64,000 nucleotides of DNA. It comes from an uncultured Clostridia bacterium (lineage in GTDB: Bacteria; Bacillota; Clostridia; UMGS1810). The DNA is taken from the NCBI GenBank assembly GCA_934500705.1, contig CAKSTI010000001.1, forward strand, positions 124,001-188,000, written 5' to 3'. Positions 27,046 through 35,730 of this stretch are shown here, one piece after another (positions within the stretch are counted from its first letter, which is position 1; every line of letters starts with the position of its first letter). The position numbers were made by a program, and so were the translations under genes. The notes beneath the pieces are model-generated. The model ran no database searches. It was not told where the DNA came from and saw nothing but the letters and a program-made list of their open reading frames with translations.

Positions 27046-30000
27046 TTATTTAATTTCAAGCACATTGCCGAGCGGTATCATATCTTTAAGACTGCTCCAA
27101 AAATATGTTCTCACGGGATTTCCGTTCATTGAAACATCAGATACAATGTGATTGTCCGCCTCTCCCGTCTGACTGCTGTCGAATATTATGCCAAGTTCCG
27201 CATCGGTGTATATTGCGGAAAGTTCCGAACCTAAAAAGTCCTCTCTCAGCATTTTAAGAACAGCCGACCCCGCAGTGTAAATATCAATTCTGTTTTCCCT
27301 AAAATAGTCCCGTGTAAGATAAAATGCGGGTCTTAAATTATAGGAACAAGTCATATAATCCGACTTAATCGCTGTCTGTATCTCATTACCGAGGCCGCCG
27401 AGGCACATATATTTCGGCGTTTCAGATGTACCTTCTCGCTTTACGGGCGTTCTCAGCCACCAGTTTGAACCTATTGCATAGCCGATTTTATCCGCATAGC
27501 TCAAATATTCATCGGCGCTGATAAGAAGCAATTTGCAGTTTACACCATACTTGTCGAAATCGGACGACGGTATTTCCCAACGAACCATCGGAACATAATT
27601 TTTCATACCGGCGGACAATGCGTTATCCGTAAATTCGTCAGTATTCATAACATATGCTGCACTCTCGGTGTCCGAAATGTCAAACCTGTTTCCGATTTTA
27701 CCGTTCAGCGATTTGCTGTAATCATTTCTTAAAATATAATAGCGTTTATTTTCTCCGTAACCCTCACTGTCAAGCAAAATAAAGGTTTTGTCGCAGCTCT
27801 CCTCACCAAAAACAAATCGGTTCGGTGTCTGTTCCGTCATACCGCACACGGTTATCCAATGTCTGTAATATCCGGTGTTGTCACTTATTTTTATGAGGTT
27901 GCTGTAATAGTTCTCGCCGTCTTTTATGACTTTAAGACGAATATAACAGTCTTTGGAATACTTATCCGTAAGGGTAAGCGTACTGCCGTTTTCGCCGTCA
28001 ATGTCCGAAAATTCTCCGTAAGGTCTGTTTGAGTACTGCCATATATGTGAGCAGTCCGATAATGTTGTGTGTGAGTACACCTTGTCACCGGTTTTACCGC
28101 TCGACAGAATAACTACATCTGTTTCCGACACATCAAAGCCTATATCCATAAGCTCCGTCAGGGAATATGTGCCGATTAACTGAGATGCGGTAAAGCTGCT
28201 TCTGATTACTCTCTTAATCTCATCGCCCATAGTCGGCACATCGAGTTTTATGTATCTTAAAAACTGTGTGTCGAGCACAAATACTGCACGTGGATAAATG
28301 AGTGTGGCACCCTTGTTGGTATACTCCGATGCTATCCTTGCTGTGCTGTTGGGTATATACACCGCCTTTTCCGCCGAAATGCCGGACGGAGTTCTTAAAA
28401 ACTGTCCGACTGCATTTGCGCCCAGGTTATAGCCTATGCGGTCAATGTACTTTTTGTATTCGTTATAGCTAAGGAGCGACACATCGCTCCTGACTATCGA
28501 CTGATTGCTCATAGCGCCGTCCGCTCCGCCGCTTTCTGTTATCCAATCTTTCGTTTTGATATAACGTTGCAGTTCGCTGCCGATTACGGCGTTTTTAAAA
28601 TCAGAAGTGTTCACAAAATATGCAACACTGTTTTTGTCGTTCACGTCAAAGCGCTGAACAGGCGTTTCCGATACATAGTATGCGTGGCAATAACCTTTTT
28701 TCGCTCCTGTCACCGTTACAAACATTTCTCCGCTTTTAACATCACAGTCAAGCATTGCAAAGGTTTTTCCGTCTGCGGTAAAGAGAACACTTTCGGGTGA
28801 GTATTCACGCATAGGCAGATTTGTCTCCCACTGACCGGCGGAATTTAAAAGCTTTTGCACATATACGGCAGAACTGCATATCACGTCATCGCCGACTTTG
28901 CATACAGCTCTCAAATAACCGTCGGTATGTGCGTTACCGATTGCAAAGCTGTTGCCCTCATCAACGCTTACGGTTTTAAATTCACTGTCCGATGCCGGCC
29001 TGAACTGCCAGTAAAATTTATCATACTCGCCTTTTACATTTGCACGGACAACCGCACCGGCGCACACCTCGGTATCGCAGGAAAGTGTCACGGTGCATTT
29101 TGCCGTGTCTTTAACAGTGATTGCATCTGACGAAGTAATTACACTGTAACCGTCGCTTTCAATCGATGAATACACCTTTGCATAACCGGCGTCGGCAGAA
29201 AGCTGTATGTTGCCCGCAATATCAACGTATGCACTTTCATTGTCGGGCAGCAGCAAATAGCGCACGTTGCTGTCCGACAAGACGGTAAACACGCCGTTTT
29301 GAGAGTAAATTGCGCTTTCGTTGCCGTACATATCGCAAAGTATTGCCGAGAGCTTATCGGTATATATTTTAATTTCGTGTTTCTTTCCTTTTGCCCAAAA
29401 TACGTAAAACTCCTTGCCATTTTTAAATTTATATAATCTGGCTTTGTCATCGTTTAAATTATCAACAAATTCAGCTCCCGTCATCAAACGGTTATAGTTA
29501 CAAAGTGCAACGTAAGATAGTCGTGCCGTGTACGGGTTTGCGTCATTTATTGAGTTTATAATTCCAAAATTTCCGTCACGGTTTTCGTTGTCCTGTGTGT
29601 ATCTTTGAAAGTTATATATAATCAGCCTGTCGTACATTTTATATACATCATTCAATACGGCACTTCTGACAAGAGATACCGCCTGCATCTCATCGTCAAT
29701 AAACTCATTTTGCGTTGTTTGACCTGTTTCGCTTGCAATTATCGGAATATTTTCCAGACCGTACCGTGCCAAAAGTACCTTTAATCCGTCATAATTTGAC
29801 TTCATCAGCAGTTCTCCGCTGTCGGGATATACGGTGAGCATATAAGGGTGAACGCTCACGGCATCAAAACAGCCAAGACCTCCGTTTGAATTTAAGTAAT
29901 CAAGCACCCGTTCAAGCCAACCGAGCGGCGACAGTCCGTCAACAGAGCCTTGTGAAACTGTATTTGTCACACCGGGCAATACAAATGCGCACACCTTAAT

Positions 30001-31527
30001 ATCGGGATTGTTTTTCTTTATCTGTTCATAAGATGCCATCAGCATTTTTCCGTAATGTTCGGGCGGTGCGCCGTCCCTGTTAAAACCCGAAAGCATATAT
30101 TCGTTCCATATCTCAATGTAACCGGCTTTGCCTGCGAGCTTTTTTGCTAAGTCACCGCAAAATTCAGCATAACTTTTAACAGCGGCATCACTTGACGGCG
30201 GATATTCGCTTGTATAGGCAGAATTGGAAAACGCCGCCGTTGCATAAACCTCAACGCCGTCGGTTTTGCACGTGTTTAAATAGCTGTTGTATTTATCTGT
30301 GAGTTTTGCACCGTTACCGTCGGGGTCAAGTCTTTCCCAGTTAAAAAGTTCCCTTGTGATACCGAACCCGGCGTTGGATATAAGTTCCATTGTCTTGGAA
30401 ACTTCTCCTCTGTCCTCATAGAAATCAGTGTCAACGCCGAGACGGGTATTTTTATCGCCGTTTGGCGCATTGCACACGGAAAACTGAACAATTCTGTCGT
30501 ACTTTCCGTGTTCGTCGGAAATTCTCAAAAGATATATGCCGTATTTTTCGAGCGAAAAAGATACCGTCTTTTCATAACATTCCTTTGAACCTATTTCGCT
30601 CTCAAATTCACTCTTTTGAATTATCTCACCGCTTTCGGTATAGACAACGGCACGGCTTAAAATTCTCTGCGCATTGTCGGACACATTCTCCACAGATATA
30701 TTGAAAGACACATTTTTGTCATAAAAAACATTGCCCGTCCTTCCGCTCGCTGCGCTGTACCTGATGTCCTCGGCAAGGTAATGCGGAATTGCGCCGCCGC
30801 TTGCATAAATTCTTTTAACGTCTGTGTGAGTCAGCATCATAAGCGACAGATTGTCTATTCCGACCGACGCCGGAGAAGGATTTTCGCTCGTATGCTGTGA
30901 CCCTGCCACGGAAAACAACGTTACGCCGTTTATATTATTAAAACTCTCCGGGACAGATGTTTCGCACCAGAATATATCGCCAACATAGTACGAAATCCGT
31001 CTTTCAAAAAAGTCAAGGTAAGCCGTAACGCTGTACCACGTGCCGTCTGAAAGCCATCTTGCATTGCCGCTCAGTCTGTTCTGCATCATACCGCTGTAAA
31101 CGTCAAAATTGCCATTTGTAATTGATGTGTTAATTCTGGCAACACCGTAATTTTCACTGCTGTCACCGGTAAGGGCAATGTAAAAATCCAGATACTCTCC
31201 CCCGTCCGTGCCGTCAATCATTATGTCAAATTTAAGTCTGAAAACATCTCTGCCGCATTGCGCAGAAACATCACGCTTAACGTTGTACGGCCACGCCGTG
31301 AGCGGCGAAATTTTTAAAAATTTGCCGCCCGACTCGCTTGACGGAAATGAGTCACGTATACCGTAGCCGGTTTTAAGGCTGACCCACGGCGCTGATATGT
31401 CGTTCGTATATGACGAAAAATCCTCGCTTATAATCACTGTTTCGGCGTTTGCGTCTATGTGCAAAAACATTGCAAACACAACGCAAAAACACAGCACCGT
31501 CAGCATATTTATAATTAGTTTTTTCAT
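27046..31527 (-). CDS. large secreted clan-A-type glycoside hydrolase with two copies of a shared module
   Basis: This is a secreted protein of 1493 residues. The start at 31527 gives a signal peptide (MKKLIINMLTVLCFCVVFAM..., about 28 residues). Residues about 30-230 form a jelly-roll-like domain (possible carbohydrate binding), and about 245-350 a beta-sandwich. The catalytic TIM barrel spans about 360-690. It has the clan GH-A pair: acid/base Glu476 in IEIWNEYML and nucleophile Glu600 in IIASETG, best matching GH39-like enzymes. After an Ig-like stretch come two copies of the locus module (about 920-1110 and 1248-1430) with LLSYNEYKKY, LRTP and RPAFYL motifs. There is no SLH or sortase signal, so anchoring is unclear. 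Substrate unknown. Confidence 0.82.
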   Translation of the reverse strand: MKKLIINMLTVLCFCVVFAMFLHIDANAETVIISEDFSSYTNDISAPWVSLKTGYGIRDSFPSSESGGKFLKISPLTAWPYNVKRDVSAQCGRDVFRLKFDIMIDGTDGGEYLDFYIALTGDSSENYGVARINTSITNGNFDVYSGMMQNRLSGNARWLSDGTWYSVTAYLDFFERRISYYVGDIFWCETSVPESFNNINGVTLFSVAGSQHTSENPSPASVGIDNLSLMMLTHTDVKRIYASGGAIPHYLAEDIRYSAASGRTGNVFYDKNVSFNISVENVSDNAQRILSRAVVYTESGEIIQKSEFESEIGSKECYEKTVSFSLEKYGIYLLRISDEHGKYDRIVQFSVCNAPNGDKNTRLGVDTDFYEDRGEVSKTMELISNAGFGITRELFNWERLDPDGNGAKLTDKYNSYLNTCKTDGVEVYATAAFSNSAYTSEYPPSSDAAVKSYAEFCGDLAKKLAGKAGYIEIWNEYMLSGFNRDGAPPEHYGKMLMASYEQIKKNNPDIKVCAFVLPGVTNTVSQGSVDGLSPLGWLERVLDYLNSNGGLGCFDAVSVHPYMLTVYPDSGELLMKSNYDGLKVLLARYGLENIPIIASETGQTTQNEFIDDEMQAVSLVRSAVLNDVYKMYDRLIIYNFQRYTQDNENRDGNFGIINSINDANPYTARLSYVALCNYNRLMTGAEFVDNLNDDKARLYKFKNGKEFYVFWAKGKKHEIKIYTDKLSAILCDMYGNESAIYSQNGVFTVLSDSNVRYLLLPDNESAYVDIAGNIQLSADAGYAKVYSSIESDGYSVITSSDAITVKDTAKCTVTLSCDTEVCAGAVVRANVKGEYDKFYWQFRPASDSEFKTVSVDEGNSFAIGNAHTDGYLRAVCKVGDDVICSSAVYVQKLLNSAGQWETNLPMREYSPESVLFTADGKTFAMLDCDVKSGEMFVTVTGAKKGYCHAYYVSETPVQRFDVNDKNSVAYFVNTSDFKNAVIGSELQRYIKTKDWITESGGADGAMSNQSIVRSDVSLLSYNEYKKYIDRIGYNLGANAVGQFLRTPSGISAEKAVYIPNSTARIASEYTNKGATLIYPRAVFVLDTQFLRYIKLDVPTMGDEIKRVIRSSFTASQLIGTYSLTELMDIGFDVSETDVVILSSGKTGDKVYSHTTLSDCSHIWQYSNRPYGEFSDIDGENGSTLTLTDKYSKDCYIRLKVIKDGENYYSNLIKISDNTGYYRHWITVCGMTEQTPNRFVFGEESCDKTFILLDSEGYGENKRYYILRNDYSKSLNGKIGNRFDISDTESAAYVMNTDEFTDNALSAGMKNYVPMVRWEIPSSDFDKYGVNCKLLLISADEYLSYADKIGYAIGSNWWLRTPVKREGTSETPKYMCLGGLGNEIQTAIKSDYMTCSYNLRPAFYLTRDYFRENRIDIYTAGSAVLKMLREDFLGSELSAIYTDAELGIIFDSSQTGEADNHIVSDVSMNGNPVRTYFWSSLKDMIPLGNVLEIK

Positions 31528-31537
31528 ACAGTCACCC

Positions 31538-34500
31538 TTACTTGTCAAAATCCGAAAATCCCGTACTGTTTATTTTTGTGATAAATCCGCAAGTTTCACC
31601 GTCAATCTCGGCTCCGCTCTCTGTACCTTTGAGAGTAAATGTCATAAATGCCGACGGATTTTTCTTGTCTGCAATTCCGCCCGTAAACTGAATATACGAG
31701 TCACGTTCCAGAATATCGGCATCGTTTGCGCACACGTTAAATCCAAATTCCGTGCCCTGTTGCAGCTTCATAGGTGTCAACTCCGCCTTGGGCAGTTTGA
31801 TAAGGTACCTTGTTATGTGGTTTTCGCCGTCACGCACAATCCGCACCCATTCCGGGTCTTTTGAGCCGGTAGTCTTACCGCTTGCTACCAAAAATCCCTG
31901 AATTTCCAAGCCGGCGGCACTGTGAGAAAATCCGTACTCGTAGTCATCGCCGACAAACGATGACGCTTTGTCGTTTAATGTGTCAAATGCAAGCTGTATA
32001 CTGTCGCCCATCCAAATGTTTGAACCGGCATAACTCTGCAAGTACATATCGTCATACACATCAACAAGCGCATAAAAGTAGTTTTCGTCCCACTTTGTAA
32101 GTGCTTTTGCCGCAATGTTTGCATTTTTCCACGAATTTATGTCTGCCGCATTATCGGGTGTGTTTATGTGTATGGGGTACGCATTTTCCCAGCCGGTAAT
32201 ATCTCCGTCAAAGCCGGAAATGTCAATTTCACTGTCAGCCTTTACGGTTACCAAAAAGTCAAGCGGTATATCCTTTTTCATAAGCACACTGCCCTTGTCA
32301 TCATACAGTGTGAATTTAAAGCAATAATCATTATACGGCATTCTCTTAAACTTGGAAATTTTGATGTTGAACACCTTTGTTTCATTGGGATTAAGTGTAA
32401 AATCTGCTTTGTCGTATTCCAGAATCCAGCCGTCCGGTGCCTCAACTTCGAGCGTTCCGCTCATTTTGCGATTAAATGTACTTGTGCACTCCACACTTAT
32501 ATTTGTAAGCTCAGAGAGCGGTTTGTCTGCCTCTTTAAGAGCGACGTCCGCAATACCTTTGACAGTCGTCTGCATTTCGAGTCTTTTAAGCAATTTGCCG
32601 TTTTCCGTAATATCCGCATAGAAAATCTTTGTACCGAGCGGGTAATCGGACGGTATTGCACCGCCGTAGTTTACGCTTTTACACTCACCGCTTTTAACCG
32701 TACATTCATACTCACTGCCGAGTGCATTAAGATTTTCGTCACGCCAGATTATTTGTCCGTTAATATCACCACGGCGCAGATTTTCCACTTCCACCGAAAA
32801 TTCAAACGCCTGACCCTGGTATACGGTCGGTTCGGTATCGGAAAGATATGCAAACACCGCCTTCGAGGTGTCCGGTTCTTCAAGCGCAAGCATCTTTTGC
32901 GCCCACAGACACAAATTGGTGCAGAGAAGGTCACATTCAGCTTTTTCTCCCGCAATGCCCGTTTCATCTTTATAGTTTGCGGCTATTTCGTTTGCTTTTT
33001 TGTTATACCGATTGGCAAAGCGCATAATGGCATCGGTGTAGAGGAGCGCACTGTCGGGTTCGCTACCCTTTGCGTCTGCTATCATTTTGTTTGTTTCATC
33101 AAATATCTCGTCACTGCCGGGGTTCGCAGCATCATAGCTCGCATAATATGCAGCTATTTTCTTTGCGCTCTGATGCAGTTTAAACAAGATGAGCGACAAA
33201 TCTTTAAGCTCAGCTCTGCTCTCACTGTATCGGTCAATGAGTTCTGCTCCGAAGGCGTATACACTGTTGATTTTATCTTTCAGCTCGCTGTCTGACGGGC
33301 GTTTGTCCAACGTAAGCGCCGTTTCAAGCGCCGAAAGTCCCGACAAGTCAAATTTTTCTCCAAACATCTGCCTTAGTCCCTCAAATGCCTCGTGCACCTG
33401 ATATGCGGTTGCGCTTAAAGCATAACTGTCCGATATGTCCGAAAGATAAACAGGTGTGTTTCCGACAGTTATTGTGCCGTCGTTTTCAATTTCGTTTCCG
33501 TTCAAATCCTCGGCCGCTGTGCCGTCCTCCAACGTATACTCATAGTCGTCTGCCGTTGACCAGACTATCGCAAAGGTTTTGTTGAGTTTTGTATAAACAT
33601 AGGCAAACGAGTTTTCATTGATTGCAAATCTGCCTATATATTGTGCATTTGCGCAGTACTTTACGAGCTGTGCAACACTTACTGCCGCTTCCTTGGGCAC
33701 GTAATCCATTTGCATAATTCCAAAATTGTGCTCGCTGTATGTATCATTCCAGCCGATGTCATCGAGGACGTATAAGTTGGTAAGGTCAATGTCAAGCTCG
33801 TCATTATAGATGTAGAGTTTTGGAATATACTTAGACTGTGTTACATCGTCAACGCCGCCCTGCGCATTTTGCGTAGGATAACCTACTTCTGTCTGACTGA
33901 CAGTAAGCCAGCCTCCCGCCTCCTCCCAGCGGTCCACAAAATCAGATGCACGCTTTAAGTGCCTGATGTCGGGGTCGTTTGGGTAAGTGTACGGGTGGCA
34001 GGAAAATCCGTCAACATACATAAGTCCGCCACGGCGAAAAAATGCGTCTATGAACTTTTCGCCGTTTTGCGATGCAACCGCACAGCCGATGATGTCCTTT
34101 TCGGGATAGAGTTTTTTCATCTCGTATGCCATTCTGTTTGCCATCTGCGAATACGTTATAGTGTGATTTGTGCCGCCCCAGAAAGTTGGCAGGTTCGGCT
34201 CATTCCATATTTCAAGCGAATTTACGTCCACTCCGAGCTGTTGGAGGAAATCTATTAACTCAATATTATAGCCTATTGTGTCTTTGACATTCTGATATGT
34301 ACGTGGGTCTGCCGGGTAGTACAGTGTGTTGCCGTAACCGAGAATATACGGCGTGTACGACTGATTGTACTTTTCCATAACAATATCCCAGTAGGAATGT
34401 CTTGAATAGTTACGGTTTCCGATGGGATTTTCGTTCCACGACCACCTGTGGTTACCTCTCATTTTTGTAATACCGATTTTGCTCAATAAGTAGTTGTAAT

Positions 34501-35716
34501 TCTCTGTAAAATTCTGCCTTGTCGTCTTTGTGTCGGAGGCAAAGTTCATACCGATTTTTGAGTATTCATCAAGAGGCTGACCGGTGTAGAAATCAAAAAT
34601 CGTAATCGGTGCACCCGATACCGCAGCCACGCCGTCACTGCCCGACACTCGGATAGCAAAGTACGGGTATTTGCCCTTTTTCTCACTGCTTAAATCAAGA
34701 CGTAATATATTGTTTTGATACGGTACTGCCGTCAAAGTGAATTTTCTTGCATCGTCAAATGTGCCGTCCGGTGAATATTCAACCACGTATTCCTTTGTTT
34801 CCTTGCCGCTTATGTTGACTGTGACGTCTGCATAGGCATCGGCGGTGTTTTGTATATATGTGGGCGAATTGGGAATGTTTACGGTAATATACTCCGAAGG
34901 CTGGGTTTTAATGCCGTATCCGAGTCTTTTAAGCTCATAGTCAGAGTAATCCACAGCGCATTTGCGCATTGAGTCAAGACGGATATTTTTCCTTACGGCG
35001 GCAGATACGTTACCGCCCACTGCCGTAATGTTTAAACGGACTTCTTTAAAAAAATCTTTTTGCAGCCAGAACACCGGTCTTACGCCGAGCATGGAGGCTG
35101 ACGAAACGGCAACGAGCTTGCCCTCGCTTGCAAATGTTCCGCCTGCGCTGATTACGGTGTCCGACGCATCTGTGGAGAGCGGACTTCTGAGGTACCAGTC
35201 CTTTTTTAATAAATCGTATTGCAAACCGAATTTGGGGTAATACTTCATAAACTCTGTGTAACTTAAAAGCGACACGCCGCATTTTGTTGAGTATTCCTTC
35301 GGGCAGTTTCCGTTTTTGCTGCCGCTTTCGGTCTGCCAACTTCTGTTTTTGTCGATATACTTTTTAATTTCTTCCGGCAAATACTCGCCGCTTTCCAAAA
35401 ATTCGTTATTAAGGAAATATGCTATGTTGTTTTCGTCGGCAACATCAAATTTTTGCGTCCCGTCCGAGTCAAATTCTCTCAGAAGGTATATCTCGTTTGC
35501 CATAACAAGATAGCCGTCTTTGTCACTGTCAAGCAACACAAATTCACGGTTCGGGCTTTTTTGTGTTTTAAACATATTATCTGCCGGGGTGTACTTGTTA
35601 TAGCCTTCTATCTGACCCGTCGGGAGCGAAATATCCGAACGGGCGGACGATATAATCGGCGTACATATAACTGCCGAAAGAACAGCGGCAATAATCAGGT
35701 TGCTTTTAAATTTCAT
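31538..35716 (-). CDS. large secreted clan-A-type glycoside hydrolase with shared module, NEW3-like and CBM9-like domains
   Basis: This is a secreted protein of 1392 residues with a signal peptide of about 26 residues. The shared module comes first (about 55-245: LLSYTEFMKYY, WYLRSP at 174-179, RPVFWL at 213-218), then a beta-sandwich. The catalytic barrel covers about 385-700, with Glu506 in LEIWNEPN as acid/base and Glu610 in VSQTEVGYP as probable nucleophile. A helical stretch (about 775-975) is followed by NEW3-like sandwich domains (LNPNETKVFNI) and a C-terminal CBM9-like domain (about 1160-1370: WENAYPI..., ALVDVYDD, GDSIQLAFDT). CBM9 domains bind ends of glycan chains. The gene ends 10 bases before the next glycosidase gene. 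It has no surface anchor. Confidence 0.83.
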   Translation of the reverse strand: MKFKSNLIIAAVLSAVICTPIISSARSDISLPTGQIEGYNKYTPADNMFKTQKSPNREFVLLDSDKDGYLVMANEIYLLREFDSDGTQKFDVADENNIAYFLNNEFLESGEYLPEEIKKYIDKNRSWQTESGSKNGNCPKEYSTKCGVSLLSYTEFMKYYPKFGLQYDLLKKDWYLRSPLSTDASDTVISAGGTFASEGKLVAVSSASMLGVRPVFWLQKDFFKEVRLNITAVGGNVSAAVRKNIRLDSMRKCAVDYSDYELKRLGYGIKTQPSEYITVNIPNSPTYIQNTADAYADVTVNISGKETKEYVVEYSPDGTFDDARKFTLTAVPYQNNILRLDLSSEKKGKYPYFAIRVSGSDGVAAVSGAPITIFDFYTGQPLDEYSKIGMNFASDTKTTRQNFTENYNYLLSKIGITKMRGNHRWSWNENPIGNRNYSRHSYWDIVMEKYNQSYTPYILGYGNTLYYPADPRTYQNVKDTIGYNIELIDFLQQLGVDVNSLEIWNEPNLPTFWGGTNHTITYSQMANRMAYEMKKLYPEKDIIGCAVASQNGEKFIDAFFRRGGLMYVDGFSCHPYTYPNDPDIRHLKRASDFVDRWEEAGGWLTVSQTEVGYPTQNAQGGVDDVTQSKYIPKLYIYNDELDIDLTNLYVLDDIGWNDTYSEHNFGIMQMDYVPKEAAVSVAQLVKYCANAQYIGRFAINENSFAYVYTKLNKTFAIVWSTADDYEYTLEDGTAAEDLNGNEIENDGTITVGNTPVYLSDISDSYALSATAYQVHEAFEGLRQMFGEKFDLSGLSALETALTLDKRPSDSELKDKINSVYAFGAELIDRYSESRAELKDLSLILFKLHQSAKKIAAYYASYDAANPGSDEIFDETNKMIADAKGSEPDSALLYTDAIMRFANRYNKKANEIAANYKDETGIAGEKAECDLLCTNLCLWAQKMLALEEPDTSKAVFAYLSDTEPTVYQGQAFEFSVEVENLRRGDINGQIIWRDENLNALGSEYECTVKSGECKSVNYGGAIPSDYPLGTKIFYADITENGKLLKRLEMQTTVKGIADVALKEADKPLSELTNISVECTSTFNRKMSGTLEVEAPDGWILEYDKADFTLNPNETKVFNIKISKFKRMPYNDYCFKFTLYDDKGSVLMKKDIPLDFLVTVKADSEIDISGFDGDITGWENAYPIHINTPDNAADINSWKNANIAAKALTKWDENYFYALVDVYDDMYLQSYAGSNIWMGDSIQLAFDTLNDKASSFVGDDYEYGFSHSAAGLEIQGFLVASGKTTGSKDPEWVRIVRDGENHITRYLIKLPKAELTPMKLQQGTEFGFNVCANDADILERDSYIQFTGGIADKKNPSAFMTFTLKGTESGAEIDGETCGFITKINSTGFSDFDK

Positions 35717-35730
35717 ATTCTACCCTCCCG

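Noticed and set aside
32168..33295. Long rightward open frame of 375 codons
   Set aside because: It is antisense to the glycosidase gene at 31538-35716, has cysteine- and histidine-rich composition with no known motif, no ribosome site, and the opposite frame has clear catalytic and binding domains.
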